Positions 28,830 to 36,239 of a DNA stretch of 64,000 nucleotides are shown in pieces. Position 1 is the stretch's first letter. Every line of letters starts with the position of its first letter. The stretch comes from Rhodococcus sp. P1Y (GTDB lineage Bacteria > Actinomycetota > Actinomycetes > Mycobacteriales > Mycobacteriaceae), in the NCBI RefSeq assembly GCF_003641205.1, contig NZ_CP032762.1:3038001-3102000 (forward strand). The letters run 5' to 3'. Both the position numbers and the translations under genes were made by a program. The notes under the pieces were generated by a model. It did not search any database and had not been told where the DNA came from. It saw only the letters and a list, made by a program, of their open reading frames with translations.

Positions 28830-29222
28830 ATGACTGTCATCGATTCTCGCACCGGCACCACCGCGCACGCCGCCACGACCCGCACAGCACGTGAATGGAC
28901 TGCGGCATGCACCGTCGACTCCTTGACGCCGGGCCGAGGGGTCGCAGTGTTGCTGCGCGGCGGTGTACAGGCTGCGCTGTTCGTGCTCGAAGGTGGCGAC
29001 ACGTACGCAGTCGGCAACATCGACCCGTTCGGTCGGGCAGCAGTGATGTCACGGGGTCTGGTCGGCGACCGCGGCGGCGAACCCACCGTCGCCTCTCCTC
29101 TGCTCAAGCAGGTCTTCTCCCTGGTGGACGGGCGCTGCCTCGACGACGAGACGGTGGGCGTGGGGTCCTTCCAGACCAAGGTCGTCGACGGGGTCGTGTT
29201 CGTGCGCGGCGAATCGACGTGA
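28830..29222 (+). CDS. nirD: Assimilatory nitrite reductase (NADH), small subunit
   Basis: NirD is the small Rieske-fold partner of NirB. The 130-residue protein fits the family in length. It contains YAVGNIDPFGRAAVMSRGL and ends with VGSFQTKVVDGVVFVRG, the usual NirD pattern. NirD-type Rieske folds lack the iron-sulfur ligands, and none is seen here. AGGAGG lies before the ATG. Its stop overlaps the nnaR start as GTGA. Confidence 0.93.
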   Translation: MTVIDSRTGTTAHAATTRTAREWTAACTVDSLTPGRGVAVLLRGGVQAALFVLEGGDTYAVGNIDPFGRAAVMSRGLVGDRGGEPTVASPLLKQVFSLVDGRCLDDETVGVGSFQTKVVDGVVFVRGEST

Positions 29223-30451
29223 GCGACCTGGTCGGGGCCGGGGCCGGGGCAGACACGCCACTAGCGGGATTCACCGTCGGAATCACAGCGTCGAGACGGG
29301 CCGAGGAGTTCGCCACGCTTCTCGTGCGGCGCGGCGCGTCGGTGATGCACGCGCCCGCAATTCGCATCATCCCGCTGGCCGACGACGCCGAACTGGAACG
29401 CGTCACCGACGCGATCATCGAGAGTCCGCCCGAAATCACCGTTGCGACTACCGGAATCGGATTCCGGGGATGGGTTGAGGCTGCGGACGGATGGGGACGG
29501 GCCGAGGACCTGGCCAGGGCGTTGTCGTCGTCACGTCTTCTCGCGCGTGGTCCCAAAGCCAAGGGTGCCATCCGAGCAGCCGATCTCCGCGAAGAATGGA
29601 GTCCGGCGTCCGAGTCCTCTGCCGAAGTGCTGGAGCATTTGTTGGCCGAGGGCGTCGAAGGCAAGCGAATTGCAGTCCAATTGCACGGCGCCACAACCGA
29701 ATGGGAACCCGTACCAGATTTCTGCGAGGTGCTGCGCCATGCTGGTGCGGAGGTGGTGCCCGTGCCTGTGTACCGCTGGACTGCACCGGACGACGGTGCA
29801 CCCATGGACCGCATGATCGAGGCAGTCGTCGTAGGCGATCTCGATGCCATCAGCTTCACCAGCGCCCCGGCGGTGGCGTCGTTGCTCATGCGGGCCGACG
29901 AGAACGGAGTGCTCGAACCAGTGCTGCAGTCCATGCGCTCTCGGGTGCTGCCGGTGTGCGTCGGACCCGTGACCGCTGCGCCGTTAGAACAGCTGAATGT
30001 TCCGACGACTCAACCTGCGCGCGCTCGCTTGGGTGCGCTGGCGCGGCATATAGCGGAAGAGCTGCCGCGACGGTCGAGGCCCATGGATGCAGGTGGGCAC
30101 GCGCTCAGTGTCCGCAGTAGATGCGTCGTCGTCGACGGTGAGGTTCGTCCCGTCTCGCCGGCCGGAATGGCGCTGATCAAGACGTTGGCCAGCCGACCGG
30201 GCAGGGTCGTCTCGCGTGACGACCTTCTGGCAGCGCTGCCGGGTGGTGGAGGAGACACCCACGCCGTAGAGACAGCGATGACGAGACTTCGTTCCTCGCT
30301 CGGCGCGCCGAAAGTGGTGCAGACCGTCGTCAAGCGCGGGTACCGTCTCGCCGTCGAGCCGACGGACGTAGCGGAGGAGTGCGACGAAATCGATACATCG
30401 TCACCGTTGTCCGCATCCGAATTCGATCTGCCCGAGGGGAGCAAGTACTGA
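29219..30451 (+). CDS. nnaR: HemD-like/winged-helix nitrogen regulator NnaR
   Basis: The protein is a fusion. Residues 15 to about 275 form a uroporphyrinogen-III synthase (HemD)-like domain (GFTVGITASRRAEEFATLL, then VCVGPVTAAPL). The C-terminal ~110 residues form an OmpR-type winged-helix DNA-binding domain (SRPGRVVSRDDLL, ETAMTRLRSSL, VVQTVVKRGYRL). In M. smegmatis the equivalent protein, NnaR, activates nitrate/nitrite assimilation genes together with GlnR. The GTG overlaps nirD. Whether the HemD-like part is an enzyme or a sensor is unknown. Confidence 0.87.
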   Translation: MSDLVGAGAGADTPLAGFTVGITASRRAEEFATLLVRRGASVMHAPAIRIIPLADDAELERVTDAIIESPPEITVATTGIGFRGWVEAADGWGRAEDLARALSSSRLLARGPKAKGAIRAADLREEWSPASESSAEVLEHLLAEGVEGKRIAVQLHGATTEWEPVPDFCEVLRHAGAEVVPVPVYRWTAPDDGAPMDRMIEAVVVGDLDAISFTSAPAVASLLMRADENGVLEPVLQSMRSRVLPVCVGPVTAAPLEQLNVPTTQPARARLGALARHIAEELPRRSRPMDAGGHALSVRSRCVVVDGEVRPVSPAGMALIKTLASRPGRVVSRDDLLAALPGGGGDTHAVETAMTRLRSSLGAPKVVQTVVKRGYRLAVEPTDVAEECDEIDTSSPLSASEFDLPEGSKY

Positions 30452-30452
30452 C

Positions 30453-31190
30453 ATGGACACCGATCCCATGGACGTGAAGCCGACGCTCGTTCTCGTCGCC
30501 CACGGCACGCGCAATCCACGAGGTGTGGAGATGATCGCGGCGCTCGCCGAATCCGTCAGCGCCCGCGTTGGATCGACGCGCGTGGCATTCGTGGACGTCC
30601 TCGGGCCGTCACCCTCCGAAGTCTTGCGCGAGCTCGAAACACCCGCTGTCGTCGTACCGGCGTTTCTCGCCTCGGGTTACCACGTGCACACCGACGTGCC
30701 GCGGGAAGTCACGGAAAGCGAACACACCGATGTGACCGTGACGAAAGCTCTCGGTCCGGATCCGGTATTCGCGCAGGTGATGGTCGAGCGCTTGGTGGGG
30801 GCGGGGTGGACGCCGGGTGATGCAGTCGTGTTCGCAGCTGCGGGATCGTCCGACCGGCGCGCGCTGGCGGAGCATCGCCGTGCGGCGGCCATGCTGGCGG
30901 AGGTAACCGGGGGTGCCGTTCGGATCGGTTACGTCGCTACCGCGACCCCCTCGGTTGCGGACGCGGTAGAAAAGCTGCGGCGCGAGGGCCATCGGACTGT
31001 CTTCGTCGCGTCCTACCTGTTGGCGCGCGGCCTGTTCCATACGCGCCTGGCGGATGCGGGAAGTGACGGTGTCGCCGAACCGCTCGGCCTGCACTCCCGG
31101 ATCATCGATCTCGTGGCGTCGCGCTACCAGGACGGCGTACGCGTGATCAGCGGGGCAGCGGCAGAAGTTCGACCGGCGCACCGGGTGTGA
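30453..31190 (+). CDS. sirB: Sirohydrochlorin ferrochelatase/CbiX-type chelatase
   Basis: This 245-residue protein is a class II chelatase. It starts with LVLVAHGTRNP, whose His is a metal ligand, and has FLASGYHVHTDVP with a second His. It would insert Fe2+ into sirohydrochlorin to make siroheme for NirB, or cobalt for cobalamin. Its place directly after nnaR in the nitrite cluster favours the siroheme role. Its 3' end overlaps by 44 bases the end of the convergent mobA-moeA gene. Confidence 0.85.
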   Translation: MDTDPMDVKPTLVLVAHGTRNPRGVEMIAALAESVSARVGSTRVAFVDVLGPSPSEVLRELETPAVVVPAFLASGYHVHTDVPREVTESEHTDVTVTKALGPDPVFAQVMVERLVGAGWTPGDAVVFAAAGSSDRRALAEHRRAAAMLAEVTGGAVRIGYVATATPSVADAVEKLRREGHRTVFVASYLLARGLFHTRLADAGSDGVAEPLGLHSRIIDLVASRYQDGVRVISGAAAEVRPAHRV

Positions 31191-32904
31191 CGTTCGGCGG
31201 AATCAACGCCAGCGCATCGTGATCGACGAGATTCAGCAGGTGGGCGGTGTGCACGTTCGAGTGCACTCGCCACTGCATTCCATCGCGCTGTACCGGCACG
31301 ATGCGTCCGACCGGTGAGTCGAGATAGCTGTCGGGTGTCAGCTGGCCGAGCAGAGGCGGCGGCGTGCGTCGAGCCGTCAGAGCGTCGACGATCGCCGGAG
31401 TGATCAGCATCGTGGTTGCTACTGCTGCGAGTGGGTTTCCCGGCAACCCGAGGACAATGGTTCCGCTCGGCAGGACTGCGGTGATCTGCGACCCGCCGGG
31501 TCTGACGTGGGTTCGCTGGACGACGATGTCGGCGCCCGCGCGCACAAGTGCAGACCGAAGTTGGTCGGCTGCGCCGTGTCCCGTTGCGCCGACGATGACG
31601 ACGACATCGACGTCGGCTGTTCGCGCCAGGAGGTCGGCGAACGCGGTAGGGGAGTCCCGGAGATGTTCGGTGCGGTCGACGGTAGCTCCACAGGACGCCA
31701 GGTAGTTCGGCAGAACGGCGCCGATACTGTCTCTCGTGTGCCCGGGTTCGAGCGGGCCGTGCTGTTGAATTTCGTTGCCGCTGACGACAAGTAGTGCGCG
31801 GACGGGCCCGCGTACGGCGAGCTCGGCGACCTCGGCGCTCAGCGCAACCGACACGACCGCGGCCGACACGCTGGTGCCCGGTGGCACCAGTTCGGTCCCT
31901 GCCTGCCAGTCCGCTCCTGCTCGGCGGGTGTCGTCGCGCGCGGGGGCGTCATCGCGCAGAGAAAGGACATCACCCGCGCGTGCGACGTGCTCGTCGCGCA
32001 CCACGGAGCTCGCGCCGGTGGGGACAGCGGCGCCGGTGGCGATCCGCATCGCGTCCCCCGGTGCGAGCTCCACGTGCGACGACGTTCCCGCGTATGCAAC
32101 GTCCTCGCGTACGGTCCACGGCCCGACTCCTCGCACCGCGTATCCGTCCATGGCGGAAATATCAACGGGTGGAAGGGGTTCGGCGGCGATGATTGCGTCG
32201 CTCAGAGTGCAGCCGAGTGCGGCGGCAGGAAGAATCGTTCGCGGTTCGAGAGGATCGATACGACGCCTGACCAGCTCTCGTGCCTGCTCGGCGGTCGGTA
32301 TGGGGGTTTCGGGAAGTGAGGCGGCTGCCGATTCCCGGGCGCGAGCGAGGTCTTCTGGTGTGTCGCAATCCTCCAGTCCGTCGATCTCGATCACGACGTA
32401 GTCGTCCGGAATGATGGATCGAACCGCAAGTCCTGCAGGATCGGACAGGGCCGCGATACGTCGCCGAAGGGTGTCTCCCCTCCAGGCACCGAAGAGAAAT
32501 TGTTCCCTTCCGTTTCGGTCGACAGCGAATGCCGCATCGTTCGATGTCAGCTCCGACAGGAGGGTTTCGACCGCAGGACTATCGACGAAAGGAAGGTCGG
32601 CGGCGAGAATCAACACTATGTCGGCGGCGGCGTCCGGCAGTGCGCTCAGACCCGCCGAAATGGCCGCGACCGGACCTGTCCCCGAGGGAGATTCGCGTGT
32701 CTGTGCGATGTGAGTTGCAAGGTCGCCGCGGTGAGGGCCGACGACGACTACACGGCGCGACATCGACACGGCGTCGACTGCCTTCTGTACCAGGCTCGTC
32801 CCGCCGACGGTCAGCGCGGGCTTGTCGATTCCGCCCATCCGGCGTGCCGACCCGCCGGCGAGAACGATCGCGTCGATTCGGAGCTCGGCCCAGTGTTCTC
32901 TCAC
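31147..32904 (-). CDS. Fused MobA-like NTP transferase and MoeA-like molybdotransferase
   Basis: The N-terminal ~190 residues match MobA-type nucleotidyltransferases, with LAGGSARRMGGIDKPAL near residue 14, which attach GMP or CMP to molybdopterin. After a short linker, the rest matches MoeA, which inserts molybdate: PPVDISAMDGYAVRG near residue 255, the GATGHGAADQ loop near 460, and GLPGNPLAAV near 510. A fused enzyme would catalyse the last two steps of Mo-cofactor synthesis. The GATGHG loop differs from the GGVSVG form usual in MoeA. The GTG start overlaps the thioesterase stop as GTGA. Confidence 0.85.
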   Translation of the reverse strand: MREHWAELRIDAIVLAGGSARRMGGIDKPALTVGGTSLVQKAVDAVSMSRRVVVVGPHRGDLATHIAQTRESPSGTGPVAAISAGLSALPDAAADIVLILAADLPFVDSPAVETLLSELTSNDAAFAVDRNGREQFLFGAWRGDTLRRRIAALSDPAGLAVRSIIPDDYVVIEIDGLEDCDTPEDLARARESAAASLPETPIPTAEQARELVRRRIDPLEPRTILPAAALGCTLSDAIIAAEPLPPVDISAMDGYAVRGVGPWTVREDVAYAGTSSHVELAPGDAMRIATGAAVPTGASSVVRDEHVARAGDVLSLRDDAPARDDTRRAGADWQAGTELVPPGTSVSAAVVSVALSAEVAELAVRGPVRALLVVSGNEIQQHGPLEPGHTRDSIGAVLPNYLASCGATVDRTEHLRDSPTAFADLLARTADVDVVVIVGATGHGAADQLRSALVRAGADIVVQRTHVRPGGSQITAVLPSGTIVLGLPGNPLAAVATTMLITPAIVDALTARRTPPPLLGQLTPDSYLDSPVGRIVPVQRDGMQWRVHSNVHTAHLLNLVDHDALALIPPNVTPGAPVELLPLPR

Positions 32905-33335
32905 GTGGGGAGCGGCACGTTCTGTAGGCGCACCTGACCCCGAGCGATGACCTTGCCGCTGTCGGTTGCGGTGATGGACACCAACCACAGCTGCTGAATA
33001 CGGCCTTGCTGCAACGGTTCTGCGACGATATCGACGCGCCCACCCTTGCTCGCCCGCAGGAAGTCCGTCGCGTTGTGGACGCCGACTGCGAACTCGCCAC
33101 GATCTTTGACCGCCTCGCTTGCACCGATGCTGGCTGCTGATTCGACGGCGGTGGTGTAGACACCGCCGTGCACCACACCCCATGGCGTGAAGTGCTGCTC
33201 GTCCAACTCGATGTGGCCAACCACACGCGTGCCGGACACGTCGTCCAGGACCAATCCCGCGGCCGCCACGAAAGGACTCGCCTTGGACAGCGCGTACTTC
33301 GCGGTGGGGCGGGGATCGAACGGTCCGAGGTCCAT
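32901..33335 (-). CDS. PaaI-type hotdog-fold thioesterase
   Basis: This 144-residue hotdog protein hydrolyses acyl-CoA or aryl-CoA thioesters. The active-site pattern HFTPWGVVHGGVYTTAVESAAS has the usual HGG followed by a catalytic acidic residue. I use the ATG three codons after an in-frame TTG. It is translationally coupled to the mobA-moeA fusion, an unusual partnership whose reason is not clear. Confidence 0.85.
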   Translation of the reverse strand: MDLGPFDPRPTAKYALSKASPFVAAAGLVLDDVSGTRVVGHIELDEQHFTPWGVVHGGVYTTAVESAASIGASEAVKDRGEFAVGVHNATDFLRASKGGRVDIVAEPLQQGRIQQLWLVSITATDSGKVIARGQVRLQNVPLPT

Positions 33336-33467
33336 ACCCGACAAGGTTAGTGCGTGGTGTCAGTCCGGTACCCGACGGCTACGAGGCGGGCCCGAGGATC
33401 CGCACCGTCCTCCACCACGCACGATCGATGGTAGCCAGGCCAATGAGACCAATCCGACTGCAGCTAT

Positions 33468-33529
33468 CAGTCCTGTAATCAACATCCGCCTATATTGGAC
33501 TGCATTTGTTCGCCATTTCTCAGTCCTGT
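33468..33529 (+). promoter_or_regulatory. Repeated CAGTCCTGT boxes upstream of the MocR gene
   Basis: CAGTCCTGT occurs at 33468-33476 and again at 33521-33529, 53 bases apart, which is about five helical turns. An inverted GGACTG (33497-33502) lies between them next to a -10-like TATATT (33491-33496). MocR/PdxR proteins typically bind such direct repeats upstream of their own genes. Confidence 0.5.
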
Positions 33530-33545
33530 GTGGGAAAGTGGTCTG

Positions 33546-35003
33546 ATGTCACAGGATCGCCGACCCGCCGCCGAAATCGACGCCAAGGCACTCTCTGCGC
33601 TACTGGGGCCGGTGGTGACCACCGGTGTGCCGTTGTACCGGGCCATCGCCGATTCGCTCCGTCGTGTCATCGCCGATGGGTCCATCACGGCCGGCAGTCG
33701 GCTACCGCCTGAGCGGGCCTTGTCGACTGCCTTGGACGTCAGCCGGGTAACCGTCACCTCTGCGTATCGCGAGTTGCGCGAGCAAGGATGGGCCGATGCA
33801 GTGCATGGGGCGGGCACCTTCGTCTCGTCGCCGTCCGAGGAGACGTCGTGGGGATCGATGCTGCGGTCGGAATCACCCGGCGTGCTGGACTTGGTCAATG
33901 CCGCGCCCGAGGCATCACCGTTTCTCGCCGAGGCATTCGAAGGTGCACTTGCCACGGTCGGCGCGGCCCTCGTGGGGCACGGCTATGCGCCGTCCGGCAC
34001 GCGCGCGCTGCGCACTGCGATCGCCTCTCGTTACACCGCGCGAGGTCTGCCGACCACGCCGGATCAGATCGTCGTGACATCCGGGGCGGGGGATGCAGCG
34101 CATCTGGTCTTCCAGACGTTCGCGCGCCCTGGTCATCGAGTTCTCATCGAGCACCCCACCTACCCCGGTGCGATCGAGGGGCTGGAAAGTGCAGGGGCCA
34201 TAGCAATTCCGGTCGCGATCGATGCGGCCGACCCGGACGCCTTCGTCGACGACGCCGATCGGTCGGCACGCCAGAATGCACCGACTCTGGCCTACCTCAT
34301 GCCGGACTTCTCGAATCCGTCGGGTGCGCGGCTGAGCGTGGAGGGACGCCGAAGATTGTCGGCGACGATGGCGCGCCACGGGATTCTGACAGTTGTCGAC
34401 GAGGTCGCGGCGGACCTCGTGCTCGACGATTCCGGCGCGTACGAACCCTTCGGAGCCCCGACGCCGGGGACGGCGACGATCTCGATCGGTTCGCTGAGCA
34501 AGTCCGTGTGGGGCGGACTGCGGGTGGGATGGGTGCGATCGGACAAAGAGCTGATTGCGCGACTCGCGCGGACCTACGCGCGACGTCAGCTGTCGGTGTC
34601 GATTCTCGAACAGGCGACAGCAGTGCACTTGCTCGAACGATTCGACGCCGTTCTCGTTGCGCGAAGGCAGTGGTTGCGAGGGCAGCGCGACATCTTGGTC
34701 TCGCACGTACGCGCCGAACTTCCCGAATGGAACTTCCACGTACCCGAAGGAGGCTTGTCGTTGTGGTGTTCACTGCCTGCAGGGATGTCCTCGCACGACG
34801 TGGTTCGTCGCGCGGCGACGGGCAATCTGCTCCTCGCGGGTGGCACTCGGTTCGGTACCGGATACGCATTCGACGACAAGCTACGGCTGCCGTTCACCAG
34901 GCCCGCGTCGGAACTCGCCGCGGCTGTGCGCGTACTGGCCGAGACATCCTCGGGGGCGGCGGGGGATGGGCACCCCGTCGAACCGGCCGAACTCGTCGTC
35001 TAG
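33546..35003 (+). CDS. MocR-family regulator (GntR DNA-binding plus aminotransferase domain)
   Basis: The N-terminal GntR winged helix has SRLPPERALSTALDVSRVTV at about residue 55. The remaining ~370 residues are a class I aminotransferase-like domain with the PLP-binding lysine in SIGSLSKSVWGGLRVGW. MocR proteins such as PdxR use PLP as an effector and often control vitamin B6, GABA or taurine genes. No pdxST or aminotransferase genes are adjacent, so the target is unclear. The ATG replaces an upstream non-ATG extension. The 3' end overlaps the ATL gene by 4 bases, convergently. Confidence 0.88.
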   Translation: MSQDRRPAAEIDAKALSALLGPVVTTGVPLYRAIADSLRRVIADGSITAGSRLPPERALSTALDVSRVTVTSAYRELREQGWADAVHGAGTFVSSPSEETSWGSMLRSESPGVLDLVNAAPEASPFLAEAFEGALATVGAALVGHGYAPSGTRALRTAIASRYTARGLPTTPDQIVVTSGAGDAAHLVFQTFARPGHRVLIEHPTYPGAIEGLESAGAIAIPVAIDAADPDAFVDDADRSARQNAPTLAYLMPDFSNPSGARLSVEGRRRLSATMARHGILTVVDEVAADLVLDDSGAYEPFGAPTPGTATISIGSLSKSVWGGLRVGWVRSDKELIARLARTYARRQLSVSILEQATAVHLLERFDAVLVARRQWLRGQRDILVSHVRAELPEWNFHVPEGGLSLWCSLPAGMSSHDVVRRAATGNLLLAGGTRFGTGYAFDDKLRLPFTRPASELAAAVRVLAETSSGAAGDGHPVEPAELVV

Positions 35004-35305
35004 ATCGGATCTAACGAAAAGCGGACCTCGGAGAGGTTCACGCGACCGTCGGGTGTGAGAACCCCCTCCGCTCTCAACAATTCGCGCTGACGAGTGGCCA
35101 GGTGTGCGGCCGGCTTCCCACTCGCGGACACAACACGATGCCAGGGAAGGTCGGCCGAGTCGGTACGCATGATCCATCCAACGATGCGAGGACTGGACAG
35201 CTCGGCTGCCGAGGCGATGTCGCCGTACGTGCTTGCGCGACCGGCCGGGATCGAAGCGACGAGCGCACGGACCCGTTCGACCTGCTCGTCGGTGATCTTG
35301 GCCAT
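35000..35305 (-). CDS. Alkyltransferase-like (ATL) DNA-binding protein
   Basis: This 101-residue protein is related to the DNA-binding part of O6-alkylguanine-DNA alkyltransferase. The motif expected as PCHRVV reads PWHRVV, so tryptophan replaces the catalytic cysteine. ATL proteins bind O6-alkylguanine lesions without repairing them and pass them to nucleotide excision repair. Other conserved features are AGRASTYGDIA and SPRIVGW. The ATG immediately follows the stop of the hydrolase gene, so the two form an operon, as with Rv3204 and lipV in M. tuberculosis. Confidence 0.88.
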   Translation of the reverse strand: MAKITDEQVERVRALVASIPAGRASTYGDIASAAELSSPRIVGWIMRTDSADLPWHRVVSASGKPAAHLATRQRELLRAEGVLTPDGRVNLSEVRFSLDPI

Positions 35306-36082
35306 CTACAGGAGCCGACGCACCAGTTCGGCGACCTCGACGGGCTTGGCTTGGGCGACCATGTGATCGCAGTCGAACTCCAGCATCGTCAGTCGATCTC
35401 CGAGGCGGTCGTGCAGCGCCGCCGCAAAGCTCTCGCTGACGTACGGCGGTTGCACGCGCATCGCCTGCACCACGATCGTCGGGACGTCGGCCGGAGGCAC
35501 GACGAGAGGACGTGCCAGCTCGCCCCATGATGCGACGATGGCGGGTGTCGAGATACGCCACGCGACACGGCCGTCCGCCGTTTCGATCAGGTGATCGGCG
35601 ACCTCTGCCTCGAGCAGTTCGGTCGGAACGTCCGCCCACGCCCCGTTCACCTTCTCCGACTTCGCTTCCGCTGCGTCGGTGTAGTCCGGATACTTGGCTG
35701 TCAGGCCTGCGACTTCGAGCAGATCTCCTGCGTCGAGTTCGATCGCGGGGTCGAGCAGGAGCAAGCCTCGGACCAGCTCCGGGTGCGACTTCGCGAGGTG
35801 CACGGCGAGCGCCCCGCCGTAGGAGTGGCCGACGACGACGACGGGTCCCGCGGCGTTCGCGTCGAGCACCGACTTCAGTCCCTCGACTTGAGCCGCGATG
35901 TCCCACGGCGGGGTCCACGGCGACTGTCCGTGGCCGATGAGATCAGGGGCGAGCACGCGCACGTCGGCGAGGTGGTTCTCGGCGAGGTGGGCCCAGCGCG
36001 CGCCGTGCCCCGTCATTCCGTGAACAGCGAGGACCTGGGGGCCGTCGGCAGGACCGTAAGTATGTAGCTTCAGCTCTGGCAC
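35306..36082 (-). CDS. Alpha/beta hydrolase (LipV-like)
   Basis: The alpha/beta hydrolase signature GHSYGG at about residue 86 contains the nucleophilic Ser, with VHGMTGHG forming the oxyanion loop near residue 20. A catalytic Asp and a C-terminal His (DCDHMVA) complete the triad. The M. tuberculosis gene in this place is lipV (Rv3203), a carboxylesterase-type lipase. The substrate is not evident. It ends at the start codon of the ATL gene. Confidence 0.85.
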   Translation of the reverse strand: MPELKLHTYGPADGPQVLAVHGMTGHGARWAHLAENHLADVRVLAPDLIGHGQSPWTPPWDIAAQVEGLKSVLDANAAGPVVVVGHSYGGALAVHLAKSHPELVRGLLLLDPAIELDAGDLLEVAGLTAKYPDYTDAAEAKSEKVNGAWADVPTELLEAEVADHLIETADGRVAWRISTPAIVASWGELARPLVVPPADVPTIVVQAMRVQPPYVSESFAAALHDRLGDRLTMLEFDCDHMVAQAKPVEVAELVRRLL

Positions 36083-36239
36083 GAGTCCAACTATGCCGTA
36101 TCCCCGCGATTCGAGTATCAGGCCCGTACGACTGGTTCCTACGACCTGAATACCTGCCTACAACCGACATTGGCGTTGTGAACTGACAAAATCGTTGTAC
36201 GAAGTCAGGAGTGTCGGTGGGTCGTGATGCAATCGCCTC

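Noticed and set aside
27662..29179. Minus-strand open frame opposite nirB/nirD
   Set aside because: Low-complexity translation without motifs, fully antisense to nirB and nirD with intact cofactor motifs.
22536..35003. Genomic island or mobile element
   Set aside because: The gene content is accessory, but I see no integrase, transposase, tRNA target or flanking direct repeat, and gene style looks like that of the neighbours.
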